A DNA stretch of 64,000 nucleotides, taken from assembly GCA_037127315.1 (NCBI GenBank), contig JBBBDQ010001122.1, positions 3,784,001 through 3,848,000 of the forward strand, written 5' to 3'. The first letter of the stretch is position 1; the number at the start of each line of letters is the position of its first letter. The position numbers and the translations under genes are program-made. The notes under the pieces are model-generated. The model did not search any database and had not been told where the DNA came from. It saw nothing but the letters and a program-made list of their open reading frames with translations. Positions 54,290 to 63,884 of the stretch are shown here, piece after piece. This DNA comes from Ascarosepion bandense. Its lineage: Eukaryota; Mollusca; Cephalopoda; Sepiida; Sepiidae.

Positions 54290-54395
54290 TATGGCTTAGG
54301 GAGCAGAGACTCCGACTGACACCAAATCGGTCGAGTGTCGATCCCGGCCAGAAGCAAGTAGATGTCTAGCCACGCTGATGAGCTGCAAAATGGAT
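54290..54395 (+). other. tRNA-like SINE head
   Basis: Box A-like CTATGGCTTAGGGAG and box B-like GTGTCGATCCCGGCC, followed by CTAGCCACGCTGATGAGCTG; degenerate. Confidence 0.35.
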
Positions 54396-54478
54396 GACAA
54401 GTATATATATATATATCAATAAATATACATATTATCCTATATTTTTCTCGTGACTCTGAGTTTCATGTACTTAAGCAA

Positions 54479-54547
54479 TCTTCAGGTGATTAACATATAC
54501 TGGCTTATTTTCGATACGCCAGTATGATATGTTAACCACCTGAAGAT
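54479..54547. repeat. Long imperfect hairpin (~28-bp arms)
   Basis: ATCTTCAGGTG … CATATACTGGC, 13-base loop, GCCAGTATGATATG … CACCTGAAGAT; two small bulges. The outer CACCTGAAGAT resembles the CTGAAGA core of Penelope-type ends, so it may be two inverted element ends. Confidence 0.8.
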
Positions 54548-54961
54548 GCGAAAATGATTGAACAGAAGTACAGGCTCACTCCTTGTTTCCTGTTAAAGAA
54601 GAGGTTCTGGTTTCATTCCTCTCCTCATTTCTTAATAGTAGTGCTGTTGCAAGTTGTTTTTGGATAGTGACAATGTCTCTGAGGTTAACAGGTTGGCAGT
54701 TTCCTGGTTGCTGTAACTGGTAGTTATGAGCCCAAACTCTTGCGTAGCGTCTTCAGAGGCTGCTCTGATCAATTGTTGAATAATATCACGGTTTCTTGTC
54801 GTGCCATGTCGGGCGTGGATGGATGTCCTTGCAATTGCCTCCAATGGGCTACCCTGAGACCACATTATACTGTAGTCTGCTCCAGTTTCCTTCCTACACA
54901 TGTTGCATTTGACAACTGACTGATGCTACTACACTAGGTCTCTCCTTACCAAAAAGTATCT

Positions 54962-56755
54962 ATGATAATACACAAAGTAAGGCATAAAACTAAATCAACT
55001 AAGCGAAAATCATTTAAACCCGCTAACATCTCTTTCTCAAACATCCGTGGTATACGTACAAAATTTTGCAGCGTTGAAGCTTTTCTCCATGTAAACTCAC
55101 CTGACATCTTAGCTCTCTGTCAAACTAACCTTGACCCTTCTATTCCTTCCTTTGATTTCTATATCACTGGTTACCTTCCCTTTTTTTTTTTTACGAAGAA
55201 CTCCAATATCCGTGAACATCTCTCTCTAGCTAGAGCGATTACTCTCGAACTGTCAGATCATTCTTACATGTGACTCTGTCTCTCTCAACTAAGTTCAGTT
55301 AGCTATTTTTTTTCTCTACTGCTCTCCTTCCGCTCCTGACTGTTCCGTGCTAGACAGTATCTTGCACAACATAGATAAGGCCATTTCCATTCATCCGTTC
55401 GTTCAATTATTTATGTTTTTTTTTGTTTTTTTTTTAATCATTTCACCCCAAGCAAGGCGGAAACGCCACTGATGTGCAGGGGGTTACGTAAATGTAAAAA
55501 GATTAATTAGAAAAGAGTGAGGAGTACAAACTAGTTAGAAAGGAACAACAGAAAGCTGAGAAAGCAGGTGCGATGACAGATACATAGGTGGAGAGAAAGG
55601 GAAGGTTATACAGGGGAGGGGAGAGAGCTAGAGGCCAGTGGTTAGTAGATGAGTATTGACTTTGCATTTAAATTTCTGGAGGTTGTAGCCGTCAGGAAAG
55701 CAAGAATACGGGAGTGAGTTCCACAGGCGGGAAGTGCGAGAGAGGAAGCTGCAGGAGTAGAATTGTCGTCTGCATTTGGCTAACCTGACTGTGAATGGGT
55801 GGGACCCAGTTGCCAGTCTGGTTGCACGAGTAAACACCTGTTGAGGAGGCATCAGTGACTTAAGCTCATCCGAGATGTTTGGAGACTTTAATGCCCACCA
55901 CGCCAAGTGGCTAAAAATCTATCACAGATCTTGCTGGTTTCTATACCATTAACTTTTCAATCACTCAATCCCTTACGCAAGTGGTGGGTTTCCCCATGTG
56001 TTTCTCTAATGACCCTAATGGACCTGACTCACTGCTAGATCTTTGTTTCACTTCTATCCCCGACTCTTGCGATGTCATGCAGCTTTGTCCTCTTGGCAAC
56101 TCTGATCATAGTGTGGTTTCCGTTAATACTTCATTCTATTTCACTCCCTTTAGGAATCTCTGACCAGCAGAATATCTTAGAGCTACCAAAGAGCGGGATT
56201 GGGAGTCGTTTCACGATTTTCTGCGTAACGTCTCTTGGAACAAAGATTTTAGTCTTTCCGTTGAAGACTGTGGGTTCGAGGTCTCTTCATGGCTTAAAGA
56301 TTACATCAATATTTTCATCCCAGCCAGGAAGTTATGAATTAAACCACATTCGTCTTCCTGGTTCTCCCCTGCTTGCTCCTTCACTATTGTCCACAGGGAT
56401 CACTTCTTCCGGCTTTAATAGGAAACCATTTTGCCTCTGCTCGTAATGAGTGCAAGAAAATCTTAAATGTTGCTAAGCTGTTGTTTGCTGACAGAATGAA
56501 GCAGTGTATAGCATTCAGCAAATTCGGCTCCAAAGACTACTGGAGGCTCTGTAAAAATGTGTTAAATAACATCAAGCCTTCAATATCTCCTCTAATCAAT
56601 AAATTTGAGGGCCCACCTCTTTAGCAGATGAGGTTGAGTGCTTTGCTCGCAGATTCTCCACCAACTCAACATTTGATTCGTCTGGAGTACCCGCATCCGA
56701 TTTCCCACTTAGAACTGAGACTCAACTGAGTGACGTTTACATTATCCAAGTTGCT
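54962..56755 (+). pseudogene. LINE-B 5' half: AP endonuclease domain, broken
   Basis: Plus frames in order: ISFSNIRGIRTKFCSVEAFL and SPDILALCQTNLDPSIPSFD (55035-55160, the E-containing motif degraded to QTNL), FGDFNAHHAKWLK (55870-55905), DPNGPDSLLDLCFTSIPDSC (56010-56070), PLGNSDHSVVSVN (SDH catalytic motif, ~56090), then NECKKILNVAKLLFADRMK and FGSKDYWRLCKNVLNNIKPS (56445-56575). These are the exonuclease/endonuclease/phosphatase-fold nuclease and the linker before the RT. Frameshifts at ~56160 and ~56430, a T-run insertion at 55184 and a nested insertion at 55415-55880 inactivate it. The RT half is missing. This nuclease would nick target DNA to prime reverse transcription. Confidence 0.85.
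55415..55880 (-). pseudogene. LINE-B 3' end nested antisense in the endonuclease
   Basis: Minus strand: TRATRLATGSHPFTVRLAKC, FYSCSFLSRTSRLWNSLPYS and FPDGYNLQKFKCKVNTHL, stop, UTR, tail, poly(A) (T19 on plus at 55418). The host frame resumes at ATGTTTGGAGACTTTAATGC. ATGTTT on both sides is a possible short target duplication. Confidence 0.85.
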
Positions 56756-56879
56756 GGTCTTTAACAGAATTTTAAAGTTAGGGATTAAATAACCAATTGA
56801 TGTGCCACTACAGAAAAGCATCCAGCCAACCCTTACTCTTTCTTCTTCATCTTCTTCTTCTTGGATTGGAATCAAGGAG

Positions 56880-57045
56880 ATAGATGGTAACTGACGTTGT
56901 ATTTAAAATTATGAAGATTGTAGCTATCAGGGAAGCAAGAAAACGGATAAGAGTTCCACAAACCTTGTCAAATGCTTTCGAGATATCAAGAGCGACAGCT
57001 CAAGCTTCGCGGTTCTTATCAAGAGCCTGATATATATATTTAGCG
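56880..57045 (-). pseudogene. LINE-B with internal deletion joining RT motif A to the C-terminus
   Basis: Minus strand 57040-56968 reads ALDKNREA, a stop, then AVALDISKAFDK (RT motif A, with catalytic Asp). It passes straight into LWNSYPFSCFPDSYNLHNFK and YNVSYHLS (C-terminus). Some 300-400 codons between them are absent. Confidence 0.75.
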
Positions 57046-57480
57046 ATGAGACCTACACTTTCCTTTTTAAAGTTCCAAAGTTTCTTCTCTCTTCGCTCCT
57101 TCACATGCCCTTTGAGCTGAACCGCAGATACACTTCCCACTTTATCCCCCCCCCCCCCAACAGTTACGTTTCTTTTCTCAATTGCTCTTTTGGAAATTTT
57201 CTTTTCGAAACTCTCCTCTTCTTCTTCACCCAACTTCTACAGTTATCCTCCCTCTCTTTCTTTTTCACCTTCCTCCTACCCTTCCTCCTCCTACCCTTCC
57301 CCCTCCTACCCTTCCTCCTCCTACCCTTCCTCCTCCTTTACTTTCGTTTTTCTCGATAATATTTTCTGCTTTTTCCTCCTCTTCGCTTCCATTTCCTTCC
57401 CCACTGATATATCTTCTGTTTCAAGTTTTCTTCAGCCAGTCTTTTTGTAATTCGCTAAAAAACGGATGCTTTTTGTAAAT
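57046..57480. repeat. Pyrimidine-rich tract with 12-bp (CCTCCTACCCTT)n repeat
   Basis: C14 at 57148, then a CTTCCTCCTACCC repeat of ~5 units at 57268-57340. The L/P/S-rich frames over it are spurious. The minus-strand frame at 57000-57233 partly continues LINE-B. Confidence 0.7.
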
Positions 57481-57800
57481 TGTTGTTAAACATAGACTTC
57501 CAACTGCCGAAAGTGTTTTCATTTGAAAAAAAAAACGTAGTTCTTGTGAAAATTCGATAACAATAAGAAAAGAAAATTCCTTTCGATACTAGAAAAAGTG
57601 ATAACAATAAACTCGAGAAATCTATTTTCCTGTAAAAAAAAAAAAAGTTGTACGGGAAATATTTTGTAAATCGGCATTAAAGCTAATTACTCGGTCAATC
57701 GATGTCTAATGTTGGCTGTATAAAAACGGCAAATTATATTATATTATATATATATATATATATATATGAAAAATTTCTATACTATTATAATGTCGATATG

Positions 57801-57853
57801 AAGTGGAGGATCAATTTTACATTACAATCAATATATAAACTGATCCCTCACTT
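57801..57853. repeat. Composite hairpin, isolated diverged copy
   Basis: AAGTGGAGGATCAATTTTAC … TAAACTGATCCCTCACTT, without SINE-A on either side; it runs into a LINE-B UTR. Confidence 0.75.
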
Positions 57854-57854
57854 T

Positions 57855-57990
57855 ATGGTCACAGTCATCCTTCTCTTACTCACTTCCTGAAACCCCCTAT
57901 AACCTCTCACACTTTCTCATAACTTTCTTCCTATGTAATCCCCTGAAAAACAGTGGCAGTAAAATACCTTGCTTGGGGCGATATAATTAT
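57855..57990 (+). pseudogene. LINE-B 3' UTR tail
   Basis: CATCCTTCTCTTACTCACTT, CCCTATAACCTCTCACACTT, TGCCTTGC-like TACCTTGCTTGGGGCGATAT, A-rich end. Confidence 0.8.
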
Positions 57991-58439
57991 AAAAATAAAT
58001 AAATAAATTAATAAAAACAATCACGTGTTTATATATAAAGACGTGATTGTTATTTTTATTTTTTTCGACAAAGTTTATTACTTATCATTACTTGTAAGGA
58101 ATAACCATATTTATGTAGACGCGCTGTCTATTTTTTAAACAGTATCGTTATTTATTTTCGTCTTCGTTCAAGAAACCTCATTAAAGAAAAATATACACTA
58201 ACCAGTAAGATTTGAACGTACCTTCGACTTGGCAGTGAAATTCGTCGTTTGATCAAAGATGCTTAAGACGGACTCCGTCACGGTGTGCATTGTCAATCAA
58301 GTAAAGTTTAACAGTGCCTTGTTGTTGCTTGCTGAGAAAGGTTTGCGTCTATAACGCACTATTCAACTTTGCTTGTTCGGACGACATACACCGTAGTCGA
58401 GTCGTCTTGAAGAGCGTTGAGATTACGCAGGTTTGAATA
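57991..58439. other. Short inverted repeat, otherwise unassigned
   Basis: ACAATCACGTGTTTATATAT … ACGTGATTGT (58018-58050) is a small palindrome. No gene recognised. Confidence 0.45.
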
Positions 58440-58487
58440 CTGCCGAAGATCCCATATTTCTGTTTAATGAGATTCATGACATTTAGC

Positions 58488-58804
58488 GAGAAAAGTTTGG
58501 ACAAACAAATAGAAAGTACATTGACGAAAATAAATTAGCCAATGTACGAAGATACATCATGCGAAATAACCGATTGATAGAGGCTGAAATTAATGAGATA
58601 AAAAGAATTAAAACCAGAATAGACGAATCAACAAAATATGAAAAGGAACCGGAATCAGAAATAAAAAGTAGTAACATCAAACAAGCCACAGGTCATAATG
58701 TAGAAACTGTGATACACACAAATCACTGTGAAGATAACGCTGTAAGTTTAGAAGTGCTGGAAAGGTGTGATCTGAGTCAGTTTCTATGTCCTGTAAGTGT
58801 TTAA
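58488..58804 (+). CDS. Unidentified coding-like fragment (retroelement ORF or exon)
   Basis: The frame EKFGQTNRKYIDENKLANVR, RYIMRNNRLIEAEINEIKRI, KTRIDESTKYEKEPESEIKS runs ~100 codons, highly charged and probably helical, ending LSQFLCPVSV. The pattern 'VRxIxRNxxLxxxEIxEIKR' is reminiscent of the region upstream of RT in R2/NeSL-like elements of molluscs; this is from memory and not certain. CCT-GTAAGTG at 58790-58799 is a good splice-donor match, so a host exon is the alternative. It opens after a stop at ~58485. Confidence 0.35.
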
Positions 58805-59022
58805 TTCGCTAAGCCTTTTTTCTTGTGTTCCAGAAATTGTAACTATTTTTTCTGATTTTAAGTGTACGTGTCCTTTTTATTTTCATTTTGTTTATGTCAA
58901 ATTTTCATTGTTAATATGCGGTCGGTGTGTTTAATATTGATACCCAGCAAAAGTTTAGTGTATTTTGAAATCCATAGTAATATATATTTTTGACAAATTG
59001 AAAAATATAATATTCATAATCA

Positions 59023-59460
59023 TTATTATCATCATCATCAGTCTCATGGTCGAGTAGGGTCGTAGGGTCATTGCTCAACCGAGAACACGAACAGTTCTCT
59101 CCATATATCTACAGTGAGCAACAGTGAGTTATTTCATCATGCTTTGCGTGTCTTGGGCAATTAGATAGGCCTAACCATAATCGATGTCCTTCAACTTGAA
59201 TGCTCGCCTTGGTCACAAACAAGGCGTCGTTTATTTCATCGGGGCTACCCTCAGCACAAACCCCTTGAATTCAGTCTCGGAAGCTTTCCACCTATCAATG
59301 TTTTATCGGTACTGCACCGGCTGCATACCCAGAGCCCAGTCTACGCCGGAGTGCTAGAGAAACGGTGAGAAGGTGATCCGCCCTATAATTGGTGCTGTTT
59401 TTAATCTACTGAGTGTCTAGCCACTTTCCTCGACAGAAAACACTAGTGGCGGACCAGTTT
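59023..59460 (-). other. Unknown repeat-like block with (CAT)n end
   Basis: (ATC)n at 59023-59040, then ~400 bp of higher-GC sequence (GGTCGAGTAGGGTCGTAGGG, AGCCCAGTCTACGCCGGAGT). The (ATG)n terminus in minus sense resembles the tail of the 5S-derived SINE at 34041. The promoter head is not recognisable. Confidence 0.35.
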
Positions 59461-59524
59461 AATTGTAGATGACTTGACCATTTAAATGAAATAAATATAA
59501 TATACATTTACGGCGTATACTATA

Positions 59525-60030
59525 ATGTGATAGATCCCAACTTAGCAGCTAGGATACAATCACTTTCTCACTGGCGTAATGTAGCTTCCCTGTGTCTATT
59601 CTACAAATACTTTCACGGCTTCTGCTCCGATAAACTTAGCTCACTGGTGCTCCCTATGTATAATTTTACCCGAACCACAAGATTAACAACTAGGTCACAC
59701 CCTTTTACTGTGAAACCAAAAAAAATGTAAACGCAACTTCTACTTTAATAGCTTCTTTTCTCCCGCCTGTAGAATTCCCTTCCGTTTACTTGCTTTCTCG
59801 ACAGCTACAATCTACAAGAATTGAAATGTAAAGTCAATAGTCATCTCCTATTTCACTATCCTGCATCCTCTCTCTTATGTTCCTTTCTCCGTCCACTCCA
59901 CTTTCATCAGTATTCTCATCCTTCTCTTACCCATTTCCGGACACCTTCTATAACCTGTCACTCTTTCTCATAGATTTTCTCCTATGTAGCCACCTGCGCA
60001 CCAGTGGCAGTAAACTGCCTTGCTTGATTA
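59525..60030 (+). pseudogene. LINE-B RT C-terminus and 3' UTR
   Basis: VIDPNLAARIQSLSHWRNVA, SLCLFYKYFHGFCSDKLSSL, TRTTRLTTRSHPFTVK, stop, then the LWNSLPFTCFLDSYNLQ-like segment in another frame (59762-59850), UTR and tail AGTGGCAGTAAACTGCCTTG. Confidence 0.88.
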
Positions 60031-60171
60031 TGAACCACCCAAAATAATAATTAGGTCGCTTTACTATGTAATGATTCATTCGAACTAAGGAACACATTTT
60101 GACTTTTAGAATCACCACATATGTGACGTTGTAAAACCCAGTCGTTTTTCAGTAGTCATTAACTTTCTTGG

Positions 60172-60173
<2 letters not shown>

Positions 60174-60229
<56 letters not shown>

Positions 60230-60240
60230 AATCTGTTCAA

Positions 60241-60298
<58 letters not shown>

Positions 60299-60311
60299 TG
60301 CAGGCTATTCA

Positions 60312-60362
<51 letters not shown>

Positions 60363-60379
60363 TGCAGCCTATTCATAAA

Positions 60380-60441
<62 letters not shown>

Positions 60442-60452
60442 AATCTGTTCAA

Positions 60453-60493
<41 letters not shown>

Positions 60494-60566
60494 CATATTT
60501 CTAAATGTATTGAGATATACAGATGGGTGGATAGATATGATCTATCTATGTATTGCAGTAAGTTCA

Positions 60567-60601
<35 letters not shown>

Positions 60602-60614
60602 TGCAGTCTGTTCA

Positions 60615-60675
<61 letters not shown>
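60174..60675. repeat. (ATCT)n microsatellite cluster, six blocks
   Basis: Blocks of 8-16 ATCT units separated by related spacers (TTGCAGGCTATTCAT, AAATCTGTTCAA), so the blocks plus spacers form a higher-order repeat. Confidence 0.97.
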
Positions 60676-60676
<1 letters not shown>

Positions 60677-60678
60677 CT

Positions 60679-61266
60679 GTGATATATGGTCAGGCGCACC
60701 CTCATCTCAGTGTTCTTGACAGGTTCCAAAGGAGAATCACTAATGTGATAGGTACCAACTTGGCGGCTCAACTCCAGCTACTTTCTCACCTACGGGATGT
60801 GCCTTCCTTCTGTCTGTTCTATAGATATACTCATGACTACTGCTCCGACAGAAGTTTACTCGTGCAGCCAGGATGGCAACAGGGTTCCACCCATTCACAG
60901 TTTGATCAACCAAATACAGACGACAATTCTACTCCAGCAACTTCTTTCCTCGCACTTCCCACCTGTGGAATTCTCTGCCGTATTTTGCTTTCCTGGCGAC
61001 TACAACCTCGAGGAATTTAAATGCAATGTTAGTACCCATCTCTTAACCACTTGACTCTATTTCTTTCTTCATCACCCTGTATATATTTTCTTTTCCTTGC
61101 AACTGTCATCACATCTTTATTCCCATCTTTCCCTTGATTCTTTCTCTGACACCTCCTGTAACTGGTTCGTCTTTCATTTTACCCTCCTCTTATCTAATCT
61201 TTTACTCTTATGTAGACCCTTCGCATCAGTGGCTGTACCGCCTTGCTTGGGGTGAAACGATAAAAA
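60679..61266 (+). pseudogene. LINE-B 3' end between (ATCT)n arrays
   Basis: [52 protein letters not shown], then a frameshift to SHFPPVEFSAVF and DYNLEEFKCNVSTHLLTT. UTR and tail CAGTGGCTGTACCGCCTTGC, GGGGTGAAACGAT, A9. Confidence 0.88.
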
Positions 61267-61326
61267 AAAAACTGAAAAAAAGTCATTCATATTATAAATG
61301 GAATGCGATATACAGATGGATGAATA

Positions 61327-61328
61327 GG

Positions 61329-61390
<62 letters not shown>

Positions 61391-61417
61391 CTGTTTCTTC
61401 ATATCTAAGACTTTTCA

Positions 61418-61463
<46 letters not shown>

Positions 61464-61477
61464 CTGCAAACTGTTCA

Positions 61478-61526
<49 letters not shown>

Positions 61527-61545
61527 GTCTATCTATCTATCTATC
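61327..61545. repeat. (ATCT)n microsatellite cluster
   Basis: Three blocks with spacers CTGTTTCTTCATATC and TACTGCAAACTGTTCATAT. Confidence 0.97.
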
Positions 61546-61555
61546 GAACTTTCGG

Positions 61556-61690
61556 ATATCTCAACGTGGTGTAATGGTTAGTAAGCCTGTTTTACTAAAA
61601 ACCATTACAACTCAGTAGGGTGTTCGATCCTCAGTGGGTACTCCATACTTTCGGCCTTGTGCCGCATCTTAGCGTTGCTTAGAAATATAA
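61556..61690 (+). mobile_element. SINE-C copy 3
   Basis: ATCTCAACGTGGTGTAATGG … GTTCGATCCTCAGTGG … TTAGCGTTGCTTAGAA; matches the 606 and 757 copies. Confidence 0.75.
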
Positions 61691-61720
61691 CTGTCTCATT
61701 TTGTTTAAATCTCTGTCTGT

Positions 61721-61723
61721 TCA

Positions 61724-61760
<37 letters not shown>
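61721..61760. repeat. (ATCT)n microsatellite
   Basis: Ten units. Confidence 0.97.
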
Positions 61761-61762
<2 letters not shown>

Positions 61763-61862
61763 GTCATTGTTAGTCTTTTCATGTCTGTGTCCCAATATCA
61801 ATCTCTCTCTTTCTTTTTTTCTCTCTCTCTCTCTTGTTCTCTTTCCTTATACAGTCTGTCAT

Positions 61863-62240
61863 CTAACCGTAGACGTCCAGATATATTTTCATTTGAAGTT
61901 CCAACGTTTTTATTTGATAAGCCTTTATAGAAATTCCCGGTGGCTCATCTTTAATATCATTAAGTATCTGTTGATGCGTAACAAAGTGGAACTTTATATC
62001 GCCACTAGGAAACGAGAGGCATGTATCTTAATGTTGAAATGTAACCCACCTAATTCGCACCCCTTTCTATTGGGTTTCATCCTAAATTTCCACACCGGTA
62101 GAGTATCTAAAACTGAAATCAAAGACTCAGTAGACAGGCTGTCGTCTGCGTTCGCCTGTAACAGACATCTCGTCCATCCATTGAGAAGAATGAATGAGTT
62201 GAAAACATTTATAATTTTTAATTTTGTAATTGAAAAATGA
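61863..62240 (+). CDS. Unrecognised open frame, ~125 codons (hypothetical)
   Basis: After the (ATCT)n and CT-rich leader the frame becomes protein-like: HLTVDVQIYFHLKFQRFYLI, KVELYIATRKREACILMLKC, HTGRVSKTEIKDSVDRLSSA, ending NFVIEK. It has mixed composition with no repeats, no recognised domain and no good start of its own. It may be an exon or old element coding. Chance cannot be excluded. Confidence 0.25.
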   Translation, partial: LTVDVQIYFHLKFQRFYLISLYRNSRWLIFNIIKYLLMRNKVELYIATRKREACILMLKCNPPNSHPFLLGFILNFHTGRVSKTEIKDSVDRLSSAFACNRHLVHPLRRMNELKTFIIFNFVIEK

Positions 62241-62599
62241 CCGTGACTGTCGAAACAGAATTCTTTTATGTTTCTTTCTCATTTTGTTGATTTTTTTTCT
62301 TTTCTGGAGAACTTTTCGTAATTCCACAAGAAATCCACTCTACTACTAACTTACAATACCTTTCTTCTTCTTTCTCAGAGCGCTTGATATTACATCACTG
62401 GAATAGAACAATTTTTGGGATTTAATTTTTAGTTTATTTCACAAACATTTGAATATAAAAGAAAATAGAATATATATATGTATGTATATATAAAATATAT
62501 GTATAAATATAAAATGTAAAATTATGAAATAATATGCAATATATGTATATATAAATATATTTTATATATTTAAAATATAAAAATATCTTAAAATATGAA

Positions 62600-62611
62600 T
62601 ATAAAACACTT

Positions 62612-62671
<60 letters not shown>

Positions 62672-63000
62672 TATTTATTAATGGAATTTTGTCTCTGTGT
62701 ATGTGAGTCTGTGTGTGTGAGCGTCCGTTACCTATAGACTCCCAAACGGCTGAACCGATTTTCTTGAAAATTTACACAGTTGTACTATAAGCGTCTGCGC
62801 GTGTTCTTAGCTAGGTTTGTGTCGAGGTAACCCTGATAAATATCGATAATCGAAAAAATCGGGTTATAGAAGGAGTGGTTCGATTTTAATCAAATTTGAT
62901 GCACTCATAGACAAAGACATAAGAAAAAATATTCAGAAGTTTCAAGGTTGCAGTTCTTACAATAGTGCAGAAAATCGATAATATATATATATATATAATA
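62600..63000 (+). mobile_element. Helitron 5' segment after a (TA)n
   Basis: AAACTTATTTATTAATGG, CAAACGGCTGAACCGATTTT, CACAGTTGTACTATAAGCGT and GTGCAGAAAATCGATAATAT as in 7952. The TC start is obscured by the TA run (62616-62666). Confidence 0.7.
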
Positions 63001-63038
63001 ATATTTATTAATAAATTATAACATTGATATGTTATAAT

Positions 63039-63093
63039 ATCACTACAAAAGTAGCTATTTTGTTTCGACACTTTTTGTGTCTTATCAAGTGAT
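63039..63093 (-). ncRNA. Hammerhead-ribozyme-like motif (core mutated)
   Basis: Stem I ATCAC/GTGAT (5 bp), core TTGATAA (for CTGATGA), stem II ACAC/GTGT, C, GAAAC (63062-63066), stem III AAAA/TTTT, triplet GTA. Two core changes make activity unlikely. Flank AATTTATTAATAAATATT then (TA)n as in its relatives. Confidence 0.5.
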
Positions 63094-63208
63094 GTGGTTA
63101 TTTCAAAATGAATGGCTTTAAAAGGTTAAGAACAAGCAAGACCTCTTTCATCAGGGAGGCATTATTGTATGTACAATGTGGACCAATCAGATAAAGCAAC
63201 TTTTATAA

Positions 63209-63211
<3 letters not shown>

Positions 63212-63253
<42 letters not shown>

Positions 63254-63306
63254 CAAGATGTTTGTGCATTATTCACAAGTTTCAATTTCTTACAATAGTG
63301 CAGAAA

Positions 63307-63383
<77 letters not shown>

Positions 63384-63451
63384 CGACCGGAGTCTAAGCC
63401 GTACTGATGAGTTGTAATGCAGCGAAACAGATCTGTCTGCGGATGACTATA

Positions 63452-63482
<31 letters not shown>
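63212..63482. repeat. (TA)n blocks with small Helitron and SINE-B pieces
   Basis: TA runs at 63212-63250, 63312-63380 and 63451-63487. Between them lie AAGGCAAGATGTTTGTGC, GTGCAGAAAATCGATA (Helitron) and 63394-63450 CCGTACTGATGAGTTGTAAT (SINE-B end). Confidence 0.8.
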
Positions 63483-63491
<9 letters not shown>

Positions 63492-63873
63492 AAGATGTTT
63501 GTGCGTGTGTCTGTTTATCTGCCTGTATGTCTATTTTTTTCAGCCCTTTTATTTTAGTTTTTGCTTCGGGTTTCGCTCTAAGTAGGTATAATTGTAGTTC
63601 ATAGTCTCAGCTATGATGCCATTTACTCAGAGGACTTATTTAGCCTTCAAAATTCAGTTTACCACTAAAAAAACTTATTTGATATCGATCCCAGTAAATA
63701 AAAATTTCACTTACATCCATTCATTTTTCTTTCAGTTTACGTTTTCGCTTTAACTGGAAACAACTATTGCTTTTTAGTCTTTCGTGCCAACGTCCAAAGT
63801 GTCTGAGCTCCAGGACCGTGGATTAGTTTTAAAGCTTTCATAACACCCGAGCAACGCCGGGCTATACTGCTAG
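63482..63873 (+). mobile_element. Helitron 3' segment, intact terminus
   Basis: CAAGATGTTTGTGCGTGTGT to the hairpin ACCCGAGCAACGCCGGGC, then TATACTG, CTAG (63870-63873) and T. Closely matches 8305-8695. Confidence 0.8.
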
Positions 63874-63884
63874 TTTATCAATAG

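Noticed and set aside
54479..54547. Rho-independent terminator or microRNA precursor
   Set aside because: Bacterial terminators do not apply. The stem is long enough for a pre-miRNA, but repeat-like arms and no expression evidence make an inverted element end more likely.
57182..57478. Proline/leucine/serine-rich frames
   Set aside because: Pyrimidine tract with a 12-bp repeat; all three plus frames are open for the same reason.
60510..61574. 139- and 146-codon frames containing [11 protein letters not shown]
   Set aside because: (ATCT)n translated; the non-repeat part is the LINE-B relic.
63169..63604. IYIYIY frames
   Set aside because: (TA)n translated.
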